A stretch of DNA of 35,267 nucleotides from the NCBI GenBank assembly GCA_937877565.1, contig CALFJB010000071.1, positions 1 through 35,267 on the forward strand, in the 5' to 3' direction. Shown in pieces: positions 17,279 to 24,715 of this stretch. Positions within the stretch are counted from its first letter, which is position 1. Each line of letters starts with the position of its first letter. The notes under the pieces are model-generated. The model had not been told where the DNA came from and searched no databases. It saw only the letters and a program-made list of their open reading frames with translations. Made by a program: the position numbers and the translations under genes. The stretch is from an uncultured Selenomonadales bacterium. GTDB lineage: Bacteria; Bacillota; Negativicutes; Selenomonadales; Selenomonadaceae.

Positions 17279-17305
17279 AAAAAATAGGCACTCTTGCGAA
17301 TGCCT
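17279..17305 (-). terminator. Terminator after purN
   Basis: Minus-strand AGGCA and TGCCT (17301-17305 and 17286-17290) form a 5-bp stem with a 10-base loop. An A and then six T follow (17285-17279). It lies just after the purN stop at 17316. The short stem suggests partial termination or attenuation within the purine string. Confidence 0.65.
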
Positions 17306-17315
17306 GTAAAAAAAT

Positions 17316-17915
17316 TTAATCCAAAATTTTAACGTGGCGACCTTCGATTTTTAATTTTCCTTCAACAAATAATTGAATCGCCTTTGGGTAAATTATATGC
17401 TCCTGCTCCAAAATTCGCGCAGATAAAGTTTCTTCGGTGTCGTCGTCTTTGACTTCAACTGCCGCTTGCAAAATTATTGGTCCGCTGTCCGTGCCTTCGT
17501 CTACAAAATGCACTGTACAACCTGAAACTTTTACGCCGTATTCAAGCGCGTCTCTGTGCGCGTGTGCGCCTTTAAATGACGGCAATAACGAAGGATGAAT
17601 ATTCATAAGCCGTCCTGTAAATTTTCTGACAAATTCAGGGCTTAAAATTCTCATAAAGCCCGCCAAAATTACTAAGTCAATTTCGGCAAGATTTTTTAAA
17701 AGTTCAGCCTCAAAATCTGCGCGATTGTCGAAAAGTTTTCTGTCTACGCAAATATTTTTTATTCCTGCAATTTCGGCGCGTTCCAATGCTTTTACATTCG
17801 GCTTGTCTGTTATCACGATTGAAATTTCTGCTTGCAACGTTCCCGCTTTAATTGCGTCAATGATTGATTGTAAATCCGTGCCGCGCCCTGAACATAAAAC
17901 CGCTAACTTAGTCAT
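17316..17915 (-). CDS. purN: Phosphoribosylglycinamide formyltransferase
   Basis: The 199-residue protein is of normal length. It transfers formyl from 10-formyltetrahydrofolate to glycinamide ribonucleotide. LAVLCSGRGTDLQSII binds the phosphate. The catalytic Asn, His and Asp are in MNIHPSLLPSF, VSGCTVHFVD and GTDSGPII. ATG 17915 follows AGGCGAG; the longer in-frame start would reach further into purM. It overlaps purM by eight bases, so the two are probably coupled, and is followed by a terminator. Confidence 0.96.
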   Translation of the reverse strand: MTKLAVLCSGRGTDLQSIIDAIKAGTLQAEISIVITDKPNVKALERAEIAGIKNICVDRKLFDNRADFEAELLKNLAEIDLVILAGFMRILSPEFVRKFTGRLMNIHPSLLPSFKGAHAHRDALEYGVKVSGCTVHFVDEGTDSGPIILQAAVEVKDDDTEETLSARILEQEHIIYPKAIQLFVEGKLKIEGRHVKILD

Positions 17916-18951
17916 TGAAAAACTCGCCTCTAATCTTGACGCCCGCGCCTTCAACTACGCGCCCAATTTTATAAAATTCTTCGTAGTTTTCGTTCAAATG
18001 TGCAACAATTTCATCAACAGAATTTTCATCAATAATTAAAATCATTCCAATACCGCAGTTAAACGTTCTGAACATTTCCCGCCATTCGACGTTGCCCCAA
18101 CTTTGCAACAATCTGAAAATCTGCGGTACATTCCAGTTAATTTCAATTTCAACGCCGCAATTTTCAGCCAATGCACGCGGTACATTATCATAAAAGCCGC
18201 CGCCGGTAATGTGTACCATTCCATGAATTTTATCGCCAAATTTTTGAATAATTGGAAGACAAGTTGAAGGATAAAGGCGCGTCGGTGTTAAAAGTTCCTC
18301 GCCAATAGTTTTTTCAAGTTCGGGAATTTTTTCATCAGCTTTAAATTTTTTATGTTCAAAAACAATTTTTCTAACCAAGCTGAAGCCGTTGGAATGTAAG
18401 CCGCTTGACGGCAAGCCAATTAAAATATCGCCGGGCTTAACTCGCGCAGGTGTGATTAAATTTTTCTTTTCAACGACGCCAACTGCAAATCCCGCAATGT
18501 CATATTCGCCTTGATTGTAAAAGCCGCTCATTTCCGCAGTTTCGCCGCCAATTAACGCGCAACCTGATTCTTTGCAAGCCTTCGCCACGCCGCCTACTAT
18601 TTCAGCCACTCGCGCAGGTTCCAACTTTCCTACCGCCAAATAATCTAAGAAAAATAACGGCTCCGCGCCTTGCACTAAAATATCATTCACGCACATTGCA
18701 ACGGCGTCCTGTCCTATCGTGTCGTGCTTGTCCAACATAAACGCAATTTTTAATTTTGTGCCTACGCCGTCAGTACCTGAAACTAAAATTGGCTCGTCGT
18801 AATTTTTCAACTTGAAAAGTCCTCCAAATCCGCCCAAATCGCCTAAAACTTCAGGGCGATAAGTGGAGCGAACGGCATTTTTTATCAGCTGTACAGATTC
18901 ATTTCCAGCATCTATATCAACGCCGGAATCTTTGTAAGTCATTTTTTCCAT
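17908..18951 (-). CDS. purM: Phosphoribosylformylglycinamidine cyclo-ligase
   Basis: The 347-residue protein is complete. It makes aminoimidazole ribonucleotide from FGAM and ATP. Family marks are YKDSGVDIDAGN at the start, LVSGTDGVGTKLKIAF near residue 57, GQDAVAMCVNDILVQGAEPLFFLDYLA, LIGGETAEMSGFY near residue 137 and HITGGGFYDNVPR near residue 247. ATG 18951 follows GAAAGGA. It overlaps purN and lies downstream of a terminator-like hairpin, so it must be read through from purE or have its own promoter, which I did not find. Confidence 0.97.
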   Translation of the reverse strand: MEKMTYKDSGVDIDAGNESVQLIKNAVRSTYRPEVLGDLGGFGGLFKLKNYDEPILVSGTDGVGTKLKIAFMLDKHDTIGQDAVAMCVNDILVQGAEPLFFLDYLAVGKLEPARVAEIVGGVAKACKESGCALIGGETAEMSGFYNQGEYDIAGFAVGVVEKKNLITPARVKPGDILIGLPSSGLHSNGFSLVRKIVFEHKKFKADEKIPELEKTIGEELLTPTRLYPSTCLPIIQKFGDKIHGMVHITGGGFYDNVPRALAENCGVEIEINWNVPQIFRLLQSWGNVEWREMFRTFNCGIGMILIIDENSVDEIVAHLNENYEEFYKIGRVVEGAGVKIRGEFFND

Positions 18952-18964
18952 AAAATTTTCCTTT

Positions 18965-19006
18965 CAAAAAAAATTAAAGGGAGCAACGCTAAAAAAGTTT
19001 ACTCCC
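18965..19006 (-). terminator. Terminator-like hairpin between the small secreted gene and purM
   Basis: On the minus strand GGGAG (19006-19002) pairs with CTCCC (18983-18979), helped by inner AAC/GTT pairs. A T-rich tail including eight T follows (about 18978-18966). It separates the 111-residue secreted protein from purM and could attenuate the purine transcript. Confidence 0.6.
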
Positions 19007-19026
19007 TCCAAATTTTCAGTGTTCAA

Positions 19027-19362
19027 TTAAAATTGTCTGATAACCTGAACCATTTCCCATTCAATAGGCGTTTCGTATCTATTGGCAATACCGCTGAAAC
19101 CTTCGTCATTTGAAAATCTCATAACGTCGGATTGAGAATCATACCAAAATCTGTAGCCAAGATAACTGACTCTGCCATTTGGTTTAATCATTTTCAAAGT
19201 TACAAAAGTTGTATCGTTTGAACGTTCAACAGTTTCAGTCATAACGTAACATTCCCAGCCGGTAGTTTCTGAAGTTCCAACATAATGATCGTAAGCTTCA
19301 GCCGTGCCGCTAAAATTTAACGCAACGCCTAAAACGGCAACTGCCAAAAATTTTTTTAACAT
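19027..19362 (-). CDS. Small secreted protein of unknown function
   Basis: The 111-residue protein has a clear signal peptide (MLKKFLAVAVLGVALNFSG, cleavage near AEA-Y at about residue 23). The mature part is about 88 residues. It begins with DHYVGTSETTGWECYVM and is rich in beta-forming and aromatic residues, with one Cys. I recall similar short exported proteins in Selenomonadales, but no function is known to me. It starts 12 bases after purC and has AGGAGTG upstream, so it is transcribed with the purine genes. It has no visible membrane anchor or lipobox, so it is likely free in the periplasm. Confidence 0.75.
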   Translation of the reverse strand: MLKKFLAVAVLGVALNFSGTAEAYDHYVGTSETTGWECYVMTETVERSNDTTFVTLKMIKPNGRVSYLGYRFWYDSQSDVMRFSNDEGFSGIANRYETPIEWEMVQVIRQF

Positions 19363-19374
19363 TTAAAATCACTC

Positions 19375-20082
19375 CTACGCGGTAACGCGAGTAAGCATTT
19401 CTCTATAAGCTTCCTCAACGCCGCCCATATCATGACGGAAACGATCTTTATCAAGTTTTTCGCCGGTTGAAACGTCCCAGAAACGGCAATTATCAGGCGA
19501 AATTTCATCAGCCAAAACAATTTTATCGCGTTCGTCGCGTCCAAATTCCAGTTTAAAATCAATTAAGTTAATATTTTTGGATTTAAGGAAGTTAATCAAA
19601 ATTTGGTTTACGCAAAATGCAATGTGTTCAATGTCGTCAAGTTCATGAACGCGGGCAAGATCCATAACCATAATATGATAACGGTTTAAAAGCGGGTCGC
19701 CGAGTTCGTCATTTTTGTAAAAATATTCAAGTACAGGAGTTTTGAGCGGCGTACCTTCGGGAAGTCCCAAACGTTTTGCCAAACTTCCGGCGGCAACATT
19801 ACGAACAACAACTTCAAGCGCAATCATTCTAAGCGATTTAACCACCATTTCACGGTCGCTGATTTTCTCTACAAAATGACTGGGAACGCCATGAGTTTTA
19901 AGCAGGTTAAAGAAAAACGCGCTCATTTCGTTGTTAATTGCGCCCTTACCTTCGATAGTGCCTTTCTTTTCGCCATTACCGGCGGTGGCGTCGTCTTTGA
20001 AGTACACAATTAATTTATCCGGTTCGTCAGTTTCGTAAACAATTTTGGCTTTACCTTCATAAAGCATTTTGGTTTTTTCCAT
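19375..20082 (-). CDS. purC: SAICAR synthetase
   Basis: The 235-residue protein is of full length. It joins aspartate to CAIR using ATP. It shows MLYEGKAKIVYET at the start, FKDDATAGNGEKKGTIEGKG around residues 28-48, VEVVVRNVAAGSLAKRLG as LEVVVRNVAAGS near residue 90, LIDFKLEFGRD near residue 176 and LADEISPDNCRFWD near residue 190. ATG 20082 follows AAGGAG. It lies between two small secreted-protein genes in the purE-purC-purM stretch. Confidence 0.97.
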   Translation of the reverse strand: MEKTKMLYEGKAKIVYETDEPDKLIVYFKDDATAGNGEKKGTIEGKGAINNEMSAFFFNLLKTHGVPSHFVEKISDREMVVKSLRMIALEVVVRNVAAGSLAKRLGLPEGTPLKTPVLEYFYKNDELGDPLLNRYHIMVMDLARVHELDDIEHIAFCVNQILINFLKSKNINLIDFKLEFGRDERDKIVLADEISPDNCRFWDVSTGEKLDKDRFRHDMGGVEEAYREMLTRVTA

Positions 20083-20120
20083 TAAAGTCAGCTCCTTTAA
20101 ACTTAAAATTTATTTAAAAA

Positions 20121-20414
20121 TTATCTTCTGTGTTGAGGCGGTGGCGGTGGATAATGATTTGGTGGAGGCGGAGGAGGTGGCGGCGGTCTGTGTTGCCTTT
20201 CCCAATTTTCACGCGCCCAACGTTCACGCTCATAACGTTCATAGCGTTCACGTTCTTTTTCGCGTTCACGTCTTCCGGTAATGTGGTCTCTAAGTTTTGT
20301 CCATGCTCCCATTTCGACAATTTCAGCGTTATCAACGCTTACAGTTGCGGCTTCCGTTTCAGTAAAATTGAAAATGCTTAAAGCTACTGCCGCCGCTATT
20401 GCCAGTTTTTTCAT
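20121..20414 (-). CDS. Small secreted Arg/Glu- and proline-rich protein
   Basis: The 97-residue protein begins with a signal peptide (MKKLAIAAAVALSIFNFTETEA). After about 20 ordinary residues comes a highly charged run of Arg, Glu and Tyr (about residues 48-73), which should be one long helix. A proline-rich tail then holds nine consecutive Pro, then NHYPPPPPQHRR. No family is recognised. The composition suggests a rod that spans or binds the cell envelope, but this is inference. The start at ATG 20414 is preceded by GGAGTG. A second open frame overlaps it on the same strand but lacks a signal peptide. It sits between purE and purC. Confidence 0.72.
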   Translation of the reverse strand: MKKLAIAAAVALSIFNFTETEAATVSVDNAEIVEMGAWTKLRDHITGRREREKERERYERYERERWARENWERQHRPPPPPPPPPNHYPPPPPQHRR

Positions 20415-20442
20415 TGTGAATCACTCCTTTTATAGGAGGGAT

Positions 20443-20943
20443 TTATTTTTTGGTTTCAGCAAAGGCGCGTTTGACATATTCGGCTTTACTTTCGACTTCC
20501 TTAACCATATTTGCGCGGTAGTCTGCAAGTTTCTTTTGAAGTTTTTCATCTTGTAAAGCCAAAATTTCTGTAGCGAAGAGCGCGGCATTTTTTGCGCCGT
20601 TAATTGCCATTGTAGCAACGGGGACGCCGCTCGGCATTTGCACGGTACTTAAAAGCGAATCCCAGCCTTTAAGCGGTTCAGCGTTAATTGGTACGCCTAT
20701 AACAGGTTTTGTAGTGTATGACGCTACAACGCCCGCCAAATGTGCCGCACAACCTGCCGCCGCTATAAAAATTTTTGCGTCCTTTTCGTTGCAACTTGTA
20801 ACAAATTCTTTGACGCGTTCCGGTGTACGGTGTGCAGAGGCAACCGTTAATTCTACGTCAACGCCAAATTCGTTTAACAATTCTACGGCTTTTTTCATTA
20901 CGCCCCAATCGCTGTCACTGCCCATTATTATTGCTACTTCCAT
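20443..20943 (-). CDS. purE: N5-CAIR mutase, class I PurE
   Basis: The 166-residue protein is of normal length. It moves the carboxyl group of N5-CAIR to form CAIR. The nucleotide loop MGSDSDWGVM (residues 7-16), the ASAHRTPERV motif near residue 39, the AAAGCAAHLAGVVAS segment and MPSGVPVATMAI are intact. ATG 20943 lies behind GGAGGG. It is the first gene of the purine/glycan string and has a well-formed promoter upstream. No purK is seen in the window. Confidence 0.97.
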   Translation of the reverse strand: MEVAIIMGSDSDWGVMKKAVELLNEFGVDVELTVASAHRTPERVKEFVTSCNEKDAKIFIAAAGCAAHLAGVVASYTTKPVIGVPINAEPLKGWDSLLSTVQMPSGVPVATMAINGAKNAALFATEILALQDEKLQKKLADYRANMVKEVESKAEYVKRAFAETKK

Positions 20944-20994
20944 TTCAAACCCTCCAGTTTGATTCTACAATAAAATCATTAGAAATTTGTTAAA

Positions 20995-21023
20995 AGTTTA
21001 ATATTTTAGAGTTTTCTTGTCAA
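20995..21023 (-). promoter_or_regulatory. Promoter upstream of purE
   Basis: Minus-strand TTGACA (21023-21018) is a perfect -35 box. After 17 bases comes TAAACT (21000-20995), four of six to the -10 consensus. The start codon is about 52 bases downstream, too short a leader for a purine riboswitch, so any purine control would need a repressor site that I could not identify. Confidence 0.65.
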
Positions 21024-21082
21024 CTTTTTAAAATTTTCATTTATTGGGAAATGTAATTTTATTTACTTAAAAATTTTGCGGT

Positions 21083-22555
21083 TTAATCATTGGGAAAAAA
21101 TTTTTCAAGCGTTTCTTTATCTGAAGACTTGCCGAATTTACAGCCGATTAAAAATAAAATCAGCGAAACAGTTATACCGATTGTTATTTGGTGTAAGCCC
21201 AAGATTTTAAATCCTGCCGCTTGCGTCGCACAGTAAATTATTGTACCGCCTATCATTGAAAGCATTGCGCCCGCTTTATTTGCGCCTTTCCAGAATAAAC
21301 CAAGTAAAAGCGTCCAGAAAAACGCAGTTTCAAGCCCGCCGAATGCAAACATATTTATCAGCCAAATTAAACTCGGTGGCGTCAACGCTATAAAAAATAC
21401 TACGCCGCCAATTATCGCCGTTGTTGCCATTGACAACATTTTTAACTTTGAACTTTCGGTATTTGGCTTGTAGTGCATATAAACATCTTTGATAATCGCA
21501 CTTGACGCAACTATTAAAAGTCCTGAAATTGTGGAAATTGACGCCGCCAAAGGTCCAATTATCGCCAAGCCAACTAATTCTATTGGCATAACCGTTACAA
21601 TCGTTGTTGGAATGATATTATCAACGCCGCCGTAATCTTCCGGCGTACCGGGCAAAACGCCGTGAGCCAAAACTCCCGCAAAATTTATTCCAATATTCAT
21701 AAATCCAACAACAACCGTACCGATTAACATTGCGCTATGCAAGCCCTTTGTATTTTTGTAGCTGATACCGCGCACGACCGATTGAGGCAGGGCGATTGTA
21801 CAAATACCGACTAAAAGCCATTGAGTGAAATACAAGCCCAGCGGCATATTTCCGGCAGAAAACGGCTCCAACATTTCAGGGTTATTCGTTTCAATCGTCG
21901 TCATAATATTTTCGTAGCCGCCGCCGTATTGTAAAACGTAATTCAGCAGCAAAACTATTCCAACCATCATAATCAACGCACAGCAAGTATCAGTTATTGC
22001 AACTGCGCGAAAACCGCCGATTGACGTACAAATTACAACGATAAGCCCAAATAAAACTAAGCCAACCTCATAGCCGTAACCAGTGACAGTTGAAAATAAT
22101 TTTGCTCCGCCGACAAATTGCGCCGTCATTGTTCCGCAGAAAAATAAAACTATTACGAACGCTGAAACTGCCGCCAAAAAATTTGAGTTGAATCTTTCAC
22201 GAATTATATCAACAACTGTAACAGCGTTGAATTTACGCGCCAAAAGTGCAACGCGCTTGCCGAAAATTCCCAGTACCAAAAAAATTGCCGTAACTTGTAC
22301 AACAGCCATATAAATCCAGCCGCATCCAATTTTATAAGCCATACCGGGACCGCCTACAAATGAACTAACCGAGCTGTAAGTTGCAACTGTCGTCATTGCA
22401 AGTACAAAGCCACCTAAATTTCTGTTGCCGATAAAATAACTGCCGACAAAATTTTTACCGGCTTGCTTGTGACGAACAAAAATGCTTATTCCTACCATTA
22501 CCGCCATAAAAAGTAACAGTGGCAAAAGGGCGATGATATTTCCTTCATTTGTCAT
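21083..22555 (-). CDS. panF: Sodium/pantothenate symporter
   Basis: The 490-residue membrane protein of the sodium:solute symporter family has about 13 hydrophobic segments. It imports pantothenate with sodium. Family and PanF features include ATYSSVSSFVGGPGMAYKIG near residue 58, AVTVVDIIRERF, TSIGGFRAVAITD and FGGLETAFFWTLLLGLFW. The upstream partner yhdT is paired with panF in many bacteria, which supports pantothenate over other solutes. The start was taken as ATG 22555, spaced from GGCGG, and ATG 22561 is the alternative; both overlap the end of yhdT. It is followed by the purE promoter region. Confidence 0.9.
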   Translation of the reverse strand: MTNEGNIIALLPLLLFMAVMVGISIFVRHKQAGKNFVGSYFIGNRNLGGFVLAMTTVATYSSVSSFVGGPGMAYKIGCGWIYMAVVQVTAIFLVLGIFGKRVALLARKFNAVTVVDIIRERFNSNFLAAVSAFVIVLFFCGTMTAQFVGGAKLFSTVTGYGYEVGLVLFGLIVVICTSIGGFRAVAITDTCCALIMMVGIVLLLNYVLQYGGGYENIMTTIETNNPEMLEPFSAGNMPLGLYFTQWLLVGICTIALPQSVVRGISYKNTKGLHSAMLIGTVVVGFMNIGINFAGVLAHGVLPGTPEDYGGVDNIIPTTIVTVMPIELVGLAIIGPLAASISTISGLLIVASSAIIKDVYMHYKPNTESSKLKMLSMATTAIIGGVVFFIALTPPSLIWLINMFAFGGLETAFFWTLLLGLFWKGANKAGAMLSMIGGTIIYCATQAAGFKILGLHQITIGITVSLILFLIGCKFGKSSDKETLEKFFPND

Positions 22556-22829
22556 CGTCATCACCGCCCAAATCAATATCTTTGAAAATTTTGTGGCTCA
22601 AAATGTAACTTGCACAAATTGCAAAAATCCAAACGCCTACTGAACCGGCAACCGCCCAAAGTGGCAGATGAAAAATTTTCACGTCAACTGACATTAAACC
22701 GAATCCCGCAATAAGCCAAAAAATAATCAGCAAGGCAAGTGCAACGCCCGTGTAAATGGCTTCGCGTCTTACCACGCTGAATTTTTCTGCCTCTGTCATT
22801 TTTTGCTTAAAATTTAAAATTTTAGCCAA
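22545..22829 (-). CDS. yhdT: YhdT family small membrane protein
   Basis: The 94-residue protein has two membrane segments (about residues 26-46 and 57-80) and an acidic tail ending in DDDDK. This matches the DUF997/YhdT family, whose genes usually precede panF, as here. Its role is unknown; it may assist the symporter. Start TTG 22829 lies behind GGAGGTG. The overlap with panF implies coupled translation. Confidence 0.82.
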   Translation of the reverse strand: MAKILNFKQKMTEAEKFSVVRREAIYTGVALALLIIFWLIAGFGLMSVDVKIFHLPLWAVAGSVGVWIFAICASYILSHKIFKDIDLGGDDDDK

Positions 22830-22888
22830 ATTAATACACCTCCGGTCTTGTTCACTAAGGATACAAGCTAGAAAAATTTAAAAACCTC

Positions 22889-22919
22889 AAAAAGCATAGC
22901 GTCCAAATGGTACGCTTGC
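22889..22919 (-). terminator. Terminator after the 93-residue gene
   Basis: On the minus strand GCA plus AGCGT pairs with ACGCT plus TGC with one bulge (22919-22912 and 22902-22894). The loop is nine bases and five T follow (22893-22889). It lies just after the gene ending at 22927 and isolates it from yhdT-panF. Confidence 0.75.
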
Positions 22920-22926
22920 AAATTTA

Positions 22927-23208
22927 CTAAAACTTCATATTGTTGCCGCGTTTAATTGCTATTATTGTTGCTGAATTTTTCACAACATCGAAGCGACTTG
23001 TAATTGTAATGTTAAATTCCGGCTCATAAAAGGAAAGTTGAAATGGATCTGTCGCCGAGCCTTCAGATACTGCTTGTCTCAAAGTCTCTTGAAAATTTTC
23101 ATCTTTAATAAGCGAATCAATCATAGCCGCTACAACGTCGTGATTAATTCGGCTGTCTTTGAGCTTTTTAATTTGTTTTAAAACAACATCAGAAAAAATA
23201 ATTTCCAA
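22927..23208 (-). CDS. Small protein of unknown function
   Basis: The 93-residue protein starts at TTG 23208, which is seven bases from AGGAGG; an ATG at 23214 abuts that site and is unlikely. The N-terminal half is helical (FSDVVLKQIKKLKDSRINHDVV). The C-terminal half looks like beta strands (FQLSFYEPEFNITITSRFD...TIIAIKR). The layout recalls small RelE/ParE-like folds, but no catalytic residues or partner antitoxin can be pointed to, so I do not assign one. It lies between a metallophosphoesterase gene and its own terminator. Confidence 0.6.
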   Translation of the reverse strand: MEIIFSDVVLKQIKKLKDSRINHDVVAAMIDSLIKDENFQETLRQAVSEGSATDPFQLSFYEPEFNITITSRFDVVKNSATIIAIKRGNNMKF

Positions 23209-23232
23209 ATTCATCCCTCCTGCGAAGTGGAA

Positions 23233-24459
23233 TTATACTTTAGTTAATGAAATTTCGTCAATAAGTTTGCCGTCGGGAAGGAAACATTTTACGGTTAAAA
23301 TTTTGTCGTCAACTTCCAACGTCAAATAATTGTCAGTTTCAGGTTGCGGCGCAATTACTTTATCCAATACGTGATCAATCCAAATTCCGGGATAACGAAC
23401 ATCTCCGCTTAAGCCCGTCATAATGTAAAGCGTACCTGTTGGATCTTTTTTAAAATTTTTTATACGCCAACGGTTGCGGTAAGTGTGCAAATGTGCGCTG
23501 AAAACTAAATCAAATCCCAAATTTTCAAATTCCGGCATAAAATACGCTCCAACGTCTGAAAAACCTTCCTTGCGCTCGGGATGTCCATGAAGTCTGTACT
23601 GCAAAACGTCTTTATGAATCAGCGCAATTTTCCATTTCTTTGAAGTTTTTGCAGCGTCTTCGCGCAGCCACTTTTTTTGAACTTCAACCATATTTGGTGT
23701 ATACTGCGCCAACTCCTGCCATTGACTGTCCAAAACTACAAAATGTGCTTGTCCATAATCAAAAGAATAAAACCTGCGCGAAAAATTTTCAACGCCGTTA
23801 TCAGGTACAGCAAAATAATTCAGATAGGCAATAGGCATTTTGTCTTCCCAATTTCGGTCGTAACATTCATGGTTGCCCATTATAGGAACGAACGCCAAAT
23901 TTTTTAGCAGCGGTTCAGCTTGATTCATCCAGTTTTGCCATTGGTAGGTAGCTTCGCCGCAGTCAACAATATCGCCAATATCAATAAAAAATTCAGCGTC
24001 GGAATTTCTTTCAAAGGCGGCGCGGATTAATTCGCCCCAATATCCATAATCTCTAGATTGAGAATCTGAAACAACAATGGCTTTAAATTTTTTGTCGGAA
24101 GAAGTTTTAAAATTGCCCGCGCCAATTAAATTTTCGCCGTCATAAATTTTAAAATTATATTCAGTGTCAGGCGAAAGATTTTCAATTTGCGCGGTGTACT
24201 GGATATTTTCTCTTTGGTCGTATGTAAAACTTGAATCGATGGCAGGAATTTTCACGCCGTTAATTTCAACTGCAGGCGCAGAAAATTTGGCGTCACTTTC
24301 CCACATTATACAGCGGGAATTTTCAGAATTTGAAGTTATAATTTGGCGAAGGTACTTTACATTTGGATTTTTGAAAATTTCGTCGCAACCTGCAAAAAAA
24401 CTTCCGCCCGTCAAAATGGCGGCGGCTTTTATAAATTCGCGTCGATTTATTTTTTTCAA
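23233..24459 (-). CDS. Exported metallophosphoesterase with Tat signal
   Basis: The 408-residue protein starts with a twin-arginine signal (NRREFIKAAA) followed by a possible lipobox (FFAGC), so it is likely exported folded and anchored. Residues about 35-125 resemble the fibronectin-like domain of purple acid phosphatases. The calcineurin-like phosphoesterase domain follows, with SDSQ replacing the usual DxH, then DIGDIVDCG, MGNHECYD, LIHKD and SAHLHTYRN as metal ligands. It probably hydrolyses phosphate esters outside the cytoplasm. Start TTG 24459 follows GGAGG. The substrate is unknown. The structured element at 24504-24657 lies just upstream. Confidence 0.87.
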   Translation of the reverse strand: MKKINRREFIKAAAILTGGSFFAGCDEIFKNPNVKYLRQIITSNSENSRCIMWESDAKFSAPAVEINGVKIPAIDSSFTYDQRENIQYTAQIENLSPDTEYNFKIYDGENLIGAGNFKTSSDKKFKAIVVSDSQSRDYGYWGELIRAAFERNSDAEFFIDIGDIVDCGEATYQWQNWMNQAEPLLKNLAFVPIMGNHECYDRNWEDKMPIAYLNYFAVPDNGVENFSRRFYSFDYGQAHFVVLDSQWQELAQYTPNMVEVQKKWLREDAAKTSKKWKIALIHKDVLQYRLHGHPERKEGFSDVGAYFMPEFENLGFDLVFSAHLHTYRNRWRIKNFKKDPTGTLYIMTGLSGDVRYPGIWIDHVLDKVIAPQPETDNYLTLEVDDKILTVKCFLPDGKLIDEISLTKV

Positions 24460-24503
24460 ATTAGTGCCTCCAAATTTTTAATTTAATTTAATTTTTTTTA
24501 TAT

Positions 24504-24535
24504 GTACTTTTCTTTCAGTCGCGAAAGAAAAGTAC
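24504..24535. repeat. Perfect 13-bp hairpin
   Basis: The arm at 24504-24516 (GTACTTTTCTTTC) is exactly reverse-complementary to 24523-24535, with a 6-base loop. It is not followed by a T tract in either direction, so it is not an ordinary terminator. It lies between the phosphoesterase gene and the larger inverted-repeat element. Confidence 0.75.
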
Positions 24536-24554
24536 CAAAAGAACGCTTTTTAAT

Positions 24555-24657
24555 GGCGCGTCAGGGTTTCTCGGGTAAACGTAATTTCTACTTCGATTAT
24601 CTACCCTAGTTTCTTTTATTCTTAGTCTTCCCCTCTATCTGAAACCGATGACGCGCC
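24555..24657. other. Nested inverted-repeat element, possible structured RNA or MITE-like unit
   Basis: Three nested complementary pairs are seen. GGCGCGTCA at 24555-24563 pairs with 24649-24657. GGTTTC at 24565-24570 pairs with 24641-24646. GGGTA at 24573-24577 pairs with 24602-24606. No gene covers the interval. It could be a mobile miniature element, a processed RNA or a boundary structure; the sequence does not decide. Confidence 0.55.
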
Positions 24658-24680
24658 AAATGTTCCAGTCATTATTTTTT

Positions 24681-24715
24681 ATCCCTAACACCTAACAGCT
24701 AATTCCTAAAATCTA
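24681..24715. repeat. Period-7 repeat array at the 3' end of the histidine kinase gene
   Basis: Five consecutive heptamers end in CTA (24681-24715). The minus-strand TAG stop of the kinase gene (24701-24699) is the complement of one of these CTA triplets. The unit ATTCCTA also occurs in the purH element. No opposed array is seen here. Confidence 0.78.

Noticed and set aside
20114..20335. Alternative 73-codon frame on the same strand as the Arg/Pro-rich secreted protein
   Set aside because: It has no signal peptide or ribosome site, and the other frame has both.
21030..21060. AT-rich hairpin between panF and the purE promoter as a terminator
   Set aside because: The stem has a mismatch and a bulge, and no T tract follows it on the minus strand.
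20944..21082. Purine riboswitch ahead of purE
   Set aside because: The leader after the predicted promoter is only about 45 bases, too short for the aptamer, and no aptamer-like pairing was seen.
22927..23208. RelE/ParE-type toxin assignment for the small unknown gene
   Set aside because: The fold pattern is only suggestive; there are no identifiable catalytic residues and no adjacent antitoxin gene.
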